DNA of 40,886 bases from positions 1 through 40,886 of the forward strand of contig JARLIN010000244.1 in NCBI GenBank assembly GCA_031291715.1, read 5' to 3'. This document shows positions 17,691-25,814 of the stretch, one piece after another (the first letter of the stretch is position 1; each line of letters begins with the position of its first letter). The position numbers and the translations under genes are program-made. The stretch is from Rhodopila sp. Its GTDB lineage: Bacteria; Pseudomonadota; Alphaproteobacteria; Acetobacterales; Acetobacteraceae. A model generated the notes under the pieces. It did no database searches and was not told the DNA's origin. It saw only the letters and a list, made by a program, of their open reading frames with translations.

Positions 17691-18505
17691 CCGCCGCGGC
17701 GCCGGTCTGGCTGTATGCGCTCAGTCTGAACGAGATGCGGATGCTGGCGTTCTTTTTCCGCCATTATGATCCGTGGGTCGATCGTTACATCATCTATGAC
17801 GACGGATCGACCGACGAGACGCTGGCGGTACTGGCGGCTCGGCCGGATGTCGAGGTCCGGCGGTTCGAACGCGTGCATGCCGACTCGTTCGTCGAGTCGT
17901 CCCGCGTCTGGCAGAACAATGTTTGGAAGGAAAGCCGCGGCCAGGCCGCCTGGGTGGTGCTGACAGCGATCGATGAGCATCTCTACAACAAGGCAATGCC
18001 GGATTATCTGGCGCGATGCCGCGACGCGGGCGTAACCGCCGTGCCGGCTTTGGGCTTTCACATGATCTCGGAGGCAGTGCCTGCACCCGCCGAAACGCTG
18101 GCACGGACCCGGCGAATGGGAATGCCGACCTGGGAAATGAATAAGCTGTCGTTATTCGATCCATCCGCGCTCGATGAAACGAATTTCTCTCCAGGACGCC
18201 ATTTCGCCGCCCCGTCTGGCCGAGTGGTGTACCCCGAAGCCGACGAGGTGCTGAACCTGCATTACAAATTCATCGATAAGGCCTACCTCGCCGCCCGGCA
18301 TCGCGTGCTGCGGCAGGGATTGCGGGATGGTGATGTCGAAAAGGGACTGGGCGCACAATACGCGTGGTCGGACGCGGCGTTCGAGGATGCCTGGCGGCGC
18401 GTATCGGATGCTGCCCGGGATTATACTGATCCCTCGATTGGTTTCACGACGCATATCGAACGGTGGTGGCGAGGCAAGCGCTTTCGAGGGGAGGCCGGTG
18501 GTTGA
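17687..18505 (+). CDS. Family 2-like glycosyltransferase
   Basis: 272 residues starting at the ATG in the ATGA overlap with the acyltransferase. The N-terminus has the pattern of family-2-type transferases that begin with a short aromatic strand (VWLYALSLNEMRMLAFFFRH), then YIIYDDGSTDETLAVL, where DDGSTD is the nucleotide-sugar binding motif. The expected catalytic DxD region appears degenerate (VVLTAIDEHLYN). No membrane segment is visible, so it is probably cytoplasmic or peripheral. It most likely builds part of a surface polysaccharide with its upstream partner. Confidence 0.7.
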   Translation: MTAAAPVWLYALSLNEMRMLAFFFRHYDPWVDRYIIYDDGSTDETLAVLAARPDVEVRRFERVHADSFVESSRVWQNNVWKESRGQAAWVVLTAIDEHLYNKAMPDYLARCRDAGVTAVPALGFHMISEAVPAPAETLARTRRMGMPTWEMNKLSLFDPSALDETNFSPGRHFAAPSGRVVYPEADEVLNLHYKFIDKAYLAARHRVLRQGLRDGDVEKGLGAQYAWSDAAFEDAWRRVSDAARDYTDPSIGFTTHIERWWRGKRFRGEAGG

Positions 18506-18533
18506 GATTGGCGACAACCACCCGCACTGATTG

Positions 18534-18791
18534 TCAGGGAGTTCGGCGGCCAAGGATGGCGTGGTAAAGGACGAGCACGACGATCGCTCCTATGACCGCG
18601 ACGAAGATACTGTAGATGTTCAATCCAGTGACCGGTGTGGCGCCGACGAAGGAAAACAGGAAACCACCCACAAAGGCACCGACAACGCCCAGGATGATGT
18701 CCAGTACAAGGCCTTCGCCCGATTTGTTGACGATCTTGCTGCCGATAAAACCTGCGATTAGGCCAAGAATCAGCCAAGCGAGAATTGACAC
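18534..18791 (-). CDS. GlsB/YeaQ/YmgE-family small membrane protein
   Basis: 85 residues from a GTG at 18789-18791, chosen because AAGGA lies eight bases upstream and the family pattern begins at once (SILAWLILGLIAGFIGSKIV). Three hydrophobic segments are separated by glycine-rich turns (LDIILGVVGAFVGGFLFSF, YSIFVAVIGAIVVLVLYHAI). This small inner-membrane family, also called transglycosylase-associated, is often stress-induced; its biochemical role is unknown. It is convergent with the glycosyltransferase gene. Confidence 0.85.
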   Translation of the reverse strand: MSILAWLILGLIAGFIGSKIVNKSGEGLVLDIILGVVGAFVGGFLFSFVGATPVTGLNIYSIFVAVIGAIVVLVLYHAILGRRTP

Positions 18792-18869
18792 GGGACTTAT
18801 CCTTTTGTTGTTAAGATGGTCTAATACCAGGTCACGTTGACACCGACTCTCCGCCGGTTTCCTCCGCAT

Positions 18870-18966
18870 CATGCCCGGACCTGATCCGGGCACCGGTGCA
18901 CCTCGGTAAGTGGTTATTCATCAATGAGTTGGTCCGGCACCGATGGCCGGATCAGGTCCGGCCATG
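18870..18966. repeat. Inverted pair of 29-bp palindromic repeats
   Basis: The left arm (18870-18898) and right arm (18938-18966) match as inverted copies at most positions. Each has an internal CCGGACCTGATCCGG-like near-palindrome. They lie in the spacer between two small membrane-protein genes and are a second variant of the dispersed repeat family. Confidence 0.7.
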
Positions 18967-18992
18967 ACGACCGTGGGACAGCGGCCCGTGGG

Positions 18993-19244
18993 TCAATCTT
19001 TCCGCGGCTTGGCATAACGGCGGCTGGGGATGATCGATGCCAGAACATATGCAAGCCCACCGGCGAACAGCAGAGAGATCACCGGCTGGCGCTGGATTGT
19101 CTGGGACAAGGTATTCGTTGCGTCCCGCATCTGTGCAACGGTCTCGTTGTAGGCGTCATGCGCGTCACCCGCGACCTCACGGGTTTTCTCCTCGAGTATC
19201 AATGCGGTCAGTGCCAGCGTAACCACGGCCAGGAGTATCTTCAT
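18993..19244 (-). CDS. Small protein with two membrane segments, unknown function
   Basis: 83 residues from the ATG at 19242-19244, fixed by AAGGAG about seven bases upstream. It has an N-terminal hydrophobic segment (MKILLAVVTLALTALIL), a charged 35-residue helix-prone middle with Glu/Asp/Gln, a second hydrophobic segment (PVISLLFAGGLAYVLASII) and a basic tail. The layout is reminiscent of DUF883/ElaB-type inner-membrane proteins, but no specific motif supports that. It is next to another stress-type membrane gene on the same strand. Confidence 0.65.
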   Translation of the reverse strand: MKILLAVVTLALTALILEEKTREVAGDAHDAYNETVAQMRDATNTLSQTIQRQPVISLLFAGGLAYVLASIIPSRRYAKPRKD

Positions 19245-19570
19245 GCTAAGCTCCTTGTCTCGGCTCCTCCCGGACGGTCCGGCAGACTTTTCGGCCGTTG
19301 GAGCCACGCGCAAGCGTAACGCACGAGGAAGCAAGCGGATGCGGAAGCGATGACCAGGAGGCGATCAAAAACCCGATGACTCGGTCTCGGCGGCCGGTGT
19401 GTTGGTCTTTGCACGGGCCAGTATAATGCCAAGCGGCGGAAAGATTAACCTGCGGGCGGTCCCCTCCGTCCTGGCCCGGCGACAGTCCGGGCCTAGGATC
19501 GAGAGTCAGCGCCAACACGGATTGGTATAGATAGATCGAGTTCCACGACCCAAGGCGATAGGAAACCGCT
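19245..19570. other. Intergenic region, no gene seen
   Basis: 326 bp between the folC stop and the small membrane-protein gene. It contains one dispersed-repeat copy (19468-19493). The first bases upstream of 19244 must hold the promoter of the small gene. Confidence 0.6.
19468..19493. repeat. Dispersed palindromic repeat copy
   Basis: Begins GTCCTGGCCCGGCGACAGTC and ends GGGCCT. It has the same architecture as the copies at 7918 and 8047. Confidence 0.55.
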
Positions 19571-20836
19571 CTAAGCCGCTCTGCCGTCCAACTTCAAGAT
19601 CTCGCCGGCGAGATAGAGGCTCCCGCAGATTAGCACGCGGGCTGGGCTGGCGCCGCGGGGGATGTTCCGCAGGGCGTCGGCGACGCGGGGGCCAGGACGG
19701 GCGATGTTGCCAGACGCGGCAATGATCGCCTCCACCGGCAGGGCCGAATGTTGTCCGGGCTCCTGCACCGCCCATGTGGTTTCGGCCAACGGCAACAGCG
19801 GACGGAGGAATTCCGCTGAATCCTTGGCCTGTTTCATACCGACGATCAGATGGACCGGCCGATCGGCCCAGCCGCGGAGATGTTCGGCCAGGACGATGCC
19901 GGCGCCGGGGTTGTGGCCTCCGTCCAGCCACAGCTCCCAATCCGGGGGCAGCAAGCGGGCGAGATCTCCGTGCAGGCGCTGCAGGCGGGCAGGCCATTCG
20001 GCGCGCGCCAGGCCGGCGGGGTTGTGCGGCAGGGCGGCAGCACGCAGGGCGGTGATGGCGATGCCGGCGTTGTCCTGCTGGAACAGCCCGGGCAGCGACG
20101 GGGCGGGTGTTTCGACGGTGCCCAAGGCGTCCTCGTAGCGGAACCCGCCCGGGGTCAGCGCTATGTCCCATTCCCGGCCACGCAGACGTACCGGGGTGTT
20201 CAGCGCGGTTGCGCGGTCGAGCAGGATGCGGCGGACATCGTCCGGCTGGTCTCCGATGGCGACAGGGATGCCGGGCTTCATGATGCCGGCTTTCTCGCCG
20301 GCGATGATCTCCACGGTGGGGCCAAGCAGTTCCCGATGATCCAGGGAGATGGAGGTTATGGCGCACGCGGCCGGTGTGTCGATCACGTTGGTGGCGTCGC
20401 CGCGGCCGCCGAGGCCGACCTCCAGGATGCAGAGGTCTGCTGCCGTTTCGGCGAAAAGGTCGAAGGCGGTGGCGGTGATCACCTCGAACACGGTGATCGG
20501 CGCATTGTCGTTGATGCGTTCGATCCGCTCCATCGCCGCGATCAGGCGGTCGTCCGAGACAAGGGAGCCAGCGATGCGGATGCGTTCGTTGAAGCGCACC
20601 AGATGCGGGGAGGTATAGACGTGGACGCGCAGTCCGGCGGCTTCCGCCATGGCGCGGATGAAGGCGCAGGTGCTTCCCTTGCCATTGGTGCCGGCGACAT
20701 GGATGACGGGCGGCAGTCTGCGCTCGGGGTGACCGAGGCGGGAAAGCAGCGTGCGGAGGCGGTCCAGGCTGAGATCGATCAGCCTGGGATGCAGGCGTTC
20801 GAGGCGTGCGGCGATCTGTTCGATAGCGTCGGTCAC
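19571..20836 (-). CDS. folC: Bifunctional folylpolyglutamate synthase/dihydrofolate synthase
   Basis: 421 residues from a GTG at 20834-20836 that overlaps the accD stop (GTGA). Adds glutamate to dihydropteroate and to folates. Visible: the P-loop PVIHVAGTNGKGSTCAFI, VYTSPHLVRFNERI, LEVGLGGRGDATNVID, SISLDHRELLG, the AGEKAGIMKPGIP block, and the C-terminal ligase domain with LDGGHNPGAG. It is placed directly after accD, as in the widespread accD-folC pair. Confidence 0.95.
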   Translation of the reverse strand: MTDAIEQIAARLERLHPRLIDLSLDRLRTLLSRLGHPERRLPPVIHVAGTNGKGSTCAFIRAMAEAAGLRVHVYTSPHLVRFNERIRIAGSLVSDDRLIAAMERIERINDNAPITVFEVITATAFDLFAETAADLCILEVGLGGRGDATNVIDTPAACAITSISLDHRELLGPTVEIIAGEKAGIMKPGIPVAIGDQPDDVRRILLDRATALNTPVRLRGREWDIALTPGGFRYEDALGTVETPAPSLPGLFQQDNAGIAITALRAAALPHNPAGLARAEWPARLQRLHGDLARLLPPDWELWLDGGHNPGAGIVLAEHLRGWADRPVHLIVGMKQAKDSAEFLRPLLPLAETTWAVQEPGQHSALPVEAIIAASGNIARPGPRVADALRNIPRGASPARVLICGSLYLAGEILKLDGRAA

Positions 20837-21699
20837 GCGGCCGCCTTGTGCTCCTTCACACACAGCAGGCCGATGACGCGGGCCAGGGTTGCTTGCATGT
20901 CGGTGCGTTTCACGACCATGTCGATGATGCCGTGGGCCAGCAGGTATTCGGCGCGCTGGAAGCCTTCGGGGAGTTTCTCGCGGACCGTCTGCTCGATGAC
21001 GCGGGCGCCGGCAAAGCCGATCATCGCGCCGGGTTCGGCGATCTGGATATCGCCGAGCATGGCGAAACTGGCGGTGACGCCGCCGGTGGTCGGATCGGTC
21101 AGGACGACGATGAACGGCAGCCCGGCGTCCTTCACGAGGCGCGTGGCGATGACGGTGCGGGGCATCTGCATCAGGCTGATCGCGCCTTCCTGCATGCGGG
21201 CGCCACCGGAGGCGGTGAAGACGATCAGCGGGGCTTTCTGCAATGCCGCCAGGCGGGCGGCGGCGACGATCCCGTCACCCACCGCGGCGCCCATGGAGCC
21301 GCCGATGAAGTTGAACTCCATGACCGCGACGACGGCTTTCTGGCCGCCGATGGTGCCGTGGGCGACGGTGATGGCGTCGTCGGTGTGGGTCTTCTCGCGG
21401 GCTTCCTTGAGGCGGTCCACATATCGCTTGGTGTCGCGGAACTTCAGCGGGTCGGTGACCGGCTTGGGGAGTTCGATGCGGGTGTAGGAGCCTTCGTCGA
21501 AGGTCCAGTCCAGACGCTCGGTCGAGCTGGCGCGCATGTGGTGGCCACAATGGGGGCACACCTTGCGGTTGGTCGCGAGGTCCCGGTGGAAGATCATCTT
21601 CTGGCAGGAGGGGCACTGATGCCACAGGTTGTCCGGCACCGATGATCGGGCGAACAGGGTGCGAATCTTGGGTCGGACGTATTCGGTGAGCCAGCTCAT
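20833..21699 (-). CDS. accD: Acetyl-CoA carboxylase carboxyltransferase subunit beta
   Basis: 288 residues from the ATG at 21697-21699 (MSWLTEYVRPKIRTLF), the canonical start. The N-terminal zinc ribbon has Cys 29, 32, 48 and 51 (CPSC...CPHC). The carboxyltransferase core follows, with VAVMEFNFIGGSMGAAVG, TASGGARMQEGAISLMQM and LTDPTTGGVTASFAMLGD. With AccA it transfers the carboxyl group to acetyl-CoA for fatty acid synthesis. Its first 33 codons are duplicated as a fossil at 23837-23936. It normally follows trpA in Alphaproteobacteria, but here two membrane-protein genes intervene. Confidence 0.96.
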   Translation of the reverse strand: MSWLTEYVRPKIRTLFARSSVPDNLWHQCPSCQKMIFHRDLATNRKVCPHCGHHMRASSTERLDWTFDEGSYTRIELPKPVTDPLKFRDTKRYVDRLKEAREKTHTDDAITVAHGTIGGQKAVVAVMEFNFIGGSMGAAVGDGIVAAARLAALQKAPLIVFTASGGARMQEGAISLMQMPRTVIATRLVKDAGLPFIVVLTDPTTGGVTASFAMLGDIQIAEPGAMIGFAGARVIEQTVREKLPEGFQRAEYLLAHGIIDMVVKRTDMQATLARVIGLLCVKEHKAAA

Positions 21700-21782
21700 G
21701 CGCGCGTGGATAGCGGGGGAGGGGGTTGGGGGCAAGCGCGCGTCACTGGTCCGTTATATGCGTGGAGCGCACGGCCCGCTGG

Positions 21783-23081
21783 TTAGTGCTTCGTCAGGAC
21801 CATGGGCGGAAACCCCGGCGGGAGAACGGCGAACTCCATGCGCGTTCCGACGGGGGCCCTCTCGAATTCCCGGGCGTGCTCGACGAAACCAGTCGGATTG
21901 GATCCTGGATAGTAGAAATCCGTGACGAACCCGAAGGGCAACAGGACAATGAATCCCAACGCAAGGCAACGAACGAGCACGACGCGGTCCGGTAGAAGCG
22001 ATATGCAAATGCCGAGCCAGACGAGCATGGGGATGAAATAGTATCGGTTACCGGCGACGGGATGTGTCATGAAAATCCATGCTGGCTCTGACCCCGATCC
22101 CACGGGTGAAATCAAGGCAGCGGTAAGTAGCAGCGCGGCGTATACGAAGCTCTTGCGCAACAACGGGTTCCCGCGGCGAAGCGCGATGAAGGCAAGGGAT
22201 CCGCTGACAAGTGCGACGATGAGCGGAACCGCGTCGATGCCCCAGACCCATGATCGTGAAATCCGGAGCATGATACGGATTCCGAGGGAAGCGCCGAGGA
22301 ATATCTGAAGTGCAAGGATACGCGCCAGGATGATTACGTCGGCACCAAGCGGTGCCTGAGGTCGTGCCGTACCAATCGTGTCGAAAAGAAACGACGCCTG
22401 GATGCCCATGCACGCAGTCACGACGATGACCCGAACAAAAGCCGGCCCGGTTCTTGATCCCAGAAATTGCCATACCGCGATCGGGAACAAGAAAACACTG
22501 AACGGTCCGCTCAAGCCAGAGATGGCGAGCGCGACCAGTTCGGCTGCAACCACCAATCGGCTTGAACTGGGCCTGGCCGTGACGATCAGAAAGGCCAGGC
22601 AGGCCAGGTGCCATTGAGAATTGGTGAGATTTGTCAATACTTCCATGGAATTCGGCAGCAGCACATAGATCAGGGCGAAGCCCAGGCGCGCACCTGGATC
22701 AGGCCACGCATCGTCCATGCGTTTCGATACCAACAGGGTAGGTGGAAGAGCCTGAATGATCAGGGCGGATGCCGCGAAAATCGTCGGGCCCCAACTCAGC
22801 GGAAAATTCTGAGCAAATACTGCAATGAGCCTGGATATCGTCTGCAAGTAGCCAGTATGCGGCCAAAGCAGGGATCGCCAGCCGGCTTCATAAGCGTCGG
22901 CGTACCAGAAACAGCCATCTTCGCCCCAGAAGTCCGCTTGCAGGATAGCTTGAGGATGACGGAGAAAAAGGACCGCCATGAACATGATCCACATCGCCCA
23001 GAGGGGCAGTGTGAGGAGGCTGCCGATCGCCCCCTGCAATGGGTACGGCGATCTGCCGATCCTCAAGACTTTATTCAGCAT
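21783..23081 (-). CDS. Polytopic membrane protein, possible GT-C type glycosyltransferase, copy 1
   Basis: 432 residues with about ten hydrophobic segments spread over the whole length. The first large non-membrane loop has an acidic motif and a conserved-looking block (ILQADFWGEDGCFWYADAYE), then GYLQTISRLIAVFAQ. An E-D pair soon after the first helix is the kind of feature seen in GT-C (lipid-phosphate-sugar using) transferases, but this is inference. The C-terminal part ends in a hydrophilic tail (EHAREFERAPVGTR). It is the same length as, and close in sequence to, the gene at 24003-25301. It lies between accD and a fossil trpA end as part of a tandem duplication. Confidence 0.7.
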   Translation of the reverse strand: MLNKVLRIGRSPYPLQGAIGSLLTLPLWAMWIMFMAVLFLRHPQAILQADFWGEDGCFWYADAYEAGWRSLLWPHTGYLQTISRLIAVFAQNFPLSWGPTIFAASALIIQALPPTLLVSKRMDDAWPDPGARLGFALIYVLLPNSMEVLTNLTNSQWHLACLAFLIVTARPSSSRLVVAAELVALAISGLSGPFSVFLFPIAVWQFLGSRTGPAFVRVIVVTACMGIQASFLFDTIGTARPQAPLGADVIILARILALQIFLGASLGIRIMLRISRSWVWGIDAVPLIVALVSGSLAFIALRRGNPLLRKSFVYAALLLTAALISPVGSGSEPAWIFMTHPVAGNRYYFIPMLVWLGICISLLPDRVVLVRCLALGFIVLLPFGFVTDFYYPGSNPTGFVEHAREFERAPVGTRMEFAVLPPGFPPMVLTKH

Positions 23082-23679
23082 TCCTCGAAATCTCGCTTGC
23101 CACCCGTTTCTCGGGTAGCGTGATTTCGTTCCGTTTTCAATGGAGGTTTGATGACTTATTCACAAAACCTTGCTTGGGGGACGCGGATCGTTCTTCAGTG
23201 GACCTGAACCGCCACGTCGATACCGTGGGGCTGCGCGCTTCGGCCATCCCGATGAACGGAAATTACCGCATTGACCGCAGGAATTGTGGGAGCGGTGTAT
23301 TCATCGCCATCCGAAAAACGAGAGGCTGCGTCGCCGAGGATGTTTTGTTCGAGGAAATAAATCAGTTGGGGGCGCAAGGACTCTTAAGTCCTGGTCGGCC
23401 ACGCGAGCCGCGGCGGCGTCTCGGCCGGCGGACCGGCCCGAATCCAGGTAGCCTATCACGACAACTGGCCTCGCGTTCGGTCTGGCCCATGCTTTGGGTG
23501 ACAATGCCGGGCGTCGCGCCCCCTCGATGGGGAGCTTGTGGCCGTCGAATGCGCCCCCGGTCAAAGATCTCGCGGGTCACACCTATCATTATTTCGGAGA
23601 TGTCGGTGTTCGACGGCATGCCATATCGGAGGTCACTTTCGTTGGCCCTGATAATAGCTTCCAACCTGGAGCGGCGACC
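23082..23679. other. Upstream region of membrane protein copy 1, no intact gene
   Basis: About 600 bp. The first 80 bases are homologous to the region upstream of copy 2 (25302 onward), so the promoter area was duplicated too. The middle (about 23160-23500) is not obviously related to copy 2 and shows no credible gene. The right part holds a decayed BON-domain remnant. Confidence 0.55.
23540..23625 (+). pseudogene. BON-domain gene remnant, copy 1
   Basis: Aligns with 25675-25765. Both share GTGGCCGTCGAA, then CCCCCGGTCAAAG, then a frame encoding (D/G)HTY-H/R-YFGDVGV. Only the C-terminal edge of the domain is left in this copy. The reading frame is broken at the same point as in copy 2. Confidence 0.55.
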
Positions 23680-23835
23680 TCATCGCGCGATCACTCCCTC
23701 GGTGTGCCCCCTGACGGCGGCAGCCAGACCCCGAACCTGATCCAGCACTTCTCCACTGCGCCCGGCAGCGCTTTCCCGTGCGCATGCAGGTTTACCGACA
23801 ATGTGTCGATCAGAGCTGATGCCACCAGCGCCGTT
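23680..23835 (-). pseudogene. trpA 3'-end fragment (about 52 codons)
   Basis: Homologous to the last part of trpA at 25815-25982. The matching residues are ALIDTLSVNLHAHGKALPGAVEK and, in a shifted frame, [15 protein letters not shown] and the terminal IAR. A frameshift near the GAVEK position separates the two parts. It abuts the accD fragment at about 23836, the duplication joint. Confidence 0.8.
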
Positions 23836-23836
23836 C

Positions 23837-23936
23837 CTGGCAGGAAGGGCACTGATGCCAAAGGTTGTCCGACACTGACGATCGGGCGAAACGGGGTGCG
23901 AATCATGGGGCGGACGTATTCGGTGAGCCAGTTCGT
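23837..23936 (-). pseudogene. accD 5'-end fragment (33 codons)
   Basis: Homologous to the start of accD (21601-21699). The residues NWLTEYVRPMIRTPF correspond to SWLTEYVRPKIRTLF of the real gene. The ATG has become ACG, and the zinc-ribbon part is absent. The fragment runs directly into trpA-derived sequence in the same frame. Confidence 0.8.
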
Positions 23937-24002
23937 GGAGGGATAGTGGGGGCAAGCGGGCGTCATGGGCCGGTTATATGTGTGGAGCGCACGGCCGGCA
24001 GG

Positions 24003-25301
24003 TCAGTGCTTCGTCAGGACCATAGGCGGAAACCCCGGCGGGAGAACGGGGAACACCGTGCGCGTTCCGACGGGAGCCCTCTCGAATTCCCGGGCGTGCT
24101 CGGCGAAACCAGTCGGCTTCGATTCTGGGTAGCGGAAATCCGCGAACATCCCGACGGGCAACAGGACGATGAACCCGAAGGCAAGGCCGCGAACGAGCAT
24201 GGTGCGGTCGTGCAGGAGGGACATGCAGATGGCGATCCAGACCAGCATGGGGATCAGGAAGTATCGATTGCCCGCACCCGGAATGGTCAGGACGGTCCAC
24301 TGAGGTTCCGTCAGTGAAACCACGGGTGTGATCAGGGCGGCGGCGAATATCGGCGCGGCCCATACGAAACTCTTCCTCAATAACGGAGTTCCGCGGCGGA
24401 GAGCGACGAGGCAGAGAAACCCGCCCACCAACGCAATTGCCAGCGGAACGGCGTCGATGCCCCAGACCCATGATCGGGAAACCCGAATTATGTTCGTGAT
24501 CCCAAGGGCCGCGCCGAGAATGATCTGCAGGGCAATAATACGCGCCAGCGTCACCACGCCGACCCCGAGCGGCGCTTCAGGCCGTGTGGCGCTCATCGTA
24601 TCGAACAGGATTGATCCCTGGATGATAACGCATGTCGCCAGGATGATAACCCGGAGCAGAGCAGGCTTGGATCTCGATCCCAGAAATTGCCACACCGCGA
24701 TCGGGAGCAGAAAAATACTGAACGGTCCGCTCAAGCCCGAAATGGCGAGCGCAAGGAGTTCTGCTGTGCCTACCAATCGGCTCGAACTGGGCCTGATCGT
24801 AACAATCAGGAAGGCCAGACAGGCCAGGTGCCATTGCGAATTGGTGAGATTTGTCAGCGGTTCCATTGCATTCGGCAGCAGCACGTAGATCAGGGCGAAG
24901 CCGAGGCGCGCGCGTCGATCCGGCCATGCATCATCCATACGTCTCGATATCAAAAGTGTGGGGGGGAGAGCTTCAATGATCAGGGCGGATGCCGCGAAAA
25001 TCGTCGGCCCCCAACTCAGCGGAAAGTTCTGGGCCAATTCGGCAACGAGTCGGGATATCGTCTGCAAGTAGCCACCATGCGGCGAAAGCAAGGATCGCCA
25101 GCCGGCTTCATAAGCGTCGGCGTACCAGACGCAGCCATCCTCGGCCCAGAAGTCGGCTTGCAGAATAGCTTGAGGACGACGGAGAAAAAAGACCGTTGTG
25201 AACAGGATGCCCATCACCCAGGGCGGCACTGCGAGGAATCTGTCTATCGCCCTGTGTAATGGATCCAGGAATCTGCCGATCCTCATGGCTTTATCTGACA
25301 T
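24003..25301 (-). CDS. Polytopic membrane protein, possible GT-C type glycosyltransferase, copy 2
   Basis: 432 residues, exactly the length of copy 1 and identical to it at most positions, with no internal stop or frameshift. Shared blocks include QAILQADFW-G/A-EDGC, NFPLSWGPTIFAASALII, LTNLTNSQWHLACLAFLIVT and RSWVWGIDAVPL. Divergence is highest at the N-terminus (first 40 residues) and in the loops after residue 220. That both frames stay open suggests selection on both copies. The function is not established. About ten membrane segments and an acidic first loop make a GT-C-like transferase a reasonable guess. The start is the ATG at 25299-25301. Confidence 0.72.
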   Translation of the reverse strand: MSDKAMRIGRFLDPLHRAIDRFLAVPPWVMGILFTTVFFLRRPQAILQADFWAEDGCVWYADAYEAGWRSLLSPHGGYLQTISRLVAELAQNFPLSWGPTIFAASALIIEALPPTLLISRRMDDAWPDRRARLGFALIYVLLPNAMEPLTNLTNSQWHLACLAFLIVTIRPSSSRLVGTAELLALAISGLSGPFSIFLLPIAVWQFLGSRSKPALLRVIILATCVIIQGSILFDTMSATRPEAPLGVGVVTLARIIALQIILGAALGITNIIRVSRSWVWGIDAVPLAIALVGGFLCLVALRRGTPLLRKSFVWAAPIFAAALITPVVSLTEPQWTVLTIPGAGNRYFLIPMLVWIAICMSLLHDRTMLVRGLAFGFIVLLPVGMFADFRYPESKPTGFAEHAREFERAPVGTRTVFPVLPPGFPPMVLTKH

Positions 25302-25487
25302 TATTTGAAATCCCGCTTGCCGCCCTTTTGTCGGGTAGCGCAGTTTTGTTCGATTTTAAATAGAAATCTCATGGCCGATTCAGAAGATATCGCCCTTGTG
25401 ACGATCAGACTTCTCGGGTGGATTTTTGCCAGTGATCCGCCCAGGTTCTTCGGGCCAAATTTAACTTGAGAGGTCAGCCCCTGCCTT

Positions 25488-25765
25488 TTGCTGTCTCTGA
25501 CGGAAGGATATCGCAACGGACGGCTTAGACACCGGCACGTGCGCGACCTTGTGCTGGCCGAATACAGGCGTCTGCCTTGGGGACTTCCGTCGGAGGGGAA
25601 TGTCATCGTGACCGATGGCATCGTCCACCTTTGGGGATATCTCCCCTCCGCGCAGGCGTTTGATGCGTTGCGCGTGGCCGTCGAAGGCGTCCCCGGTCAA
25701 AGGTTTCGAGGATCACACCTATCGCTATTTCGGGGATGTCGGTGTTCTGCGGCGCGCCATACCGG
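25488..25765 (+). pseudogene. BON-domain gene remnant, copy 2
   Basis: In one frame this reads VRDLVLAEYRRLPWGLPSEG, then a typical BON core (VIVTDGIVHLWGYLPSAQAF, DALRVAVEGVPG). After a two-base loss at about 25697 it continues in another frame as VKGFEDHTYRYFGDVGV. It looks like the C-terminal BON domain of a CBS-BON protein whose N-terminal part is missing. It is on the opposite strand to the trp/acc genes. Confidence 0.6.
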
Positions 25766-25814
25766 GGTCACCTTCATTGACCCCGATGATAGCTTCCGCC
25801 CTGGAACAGCGACC

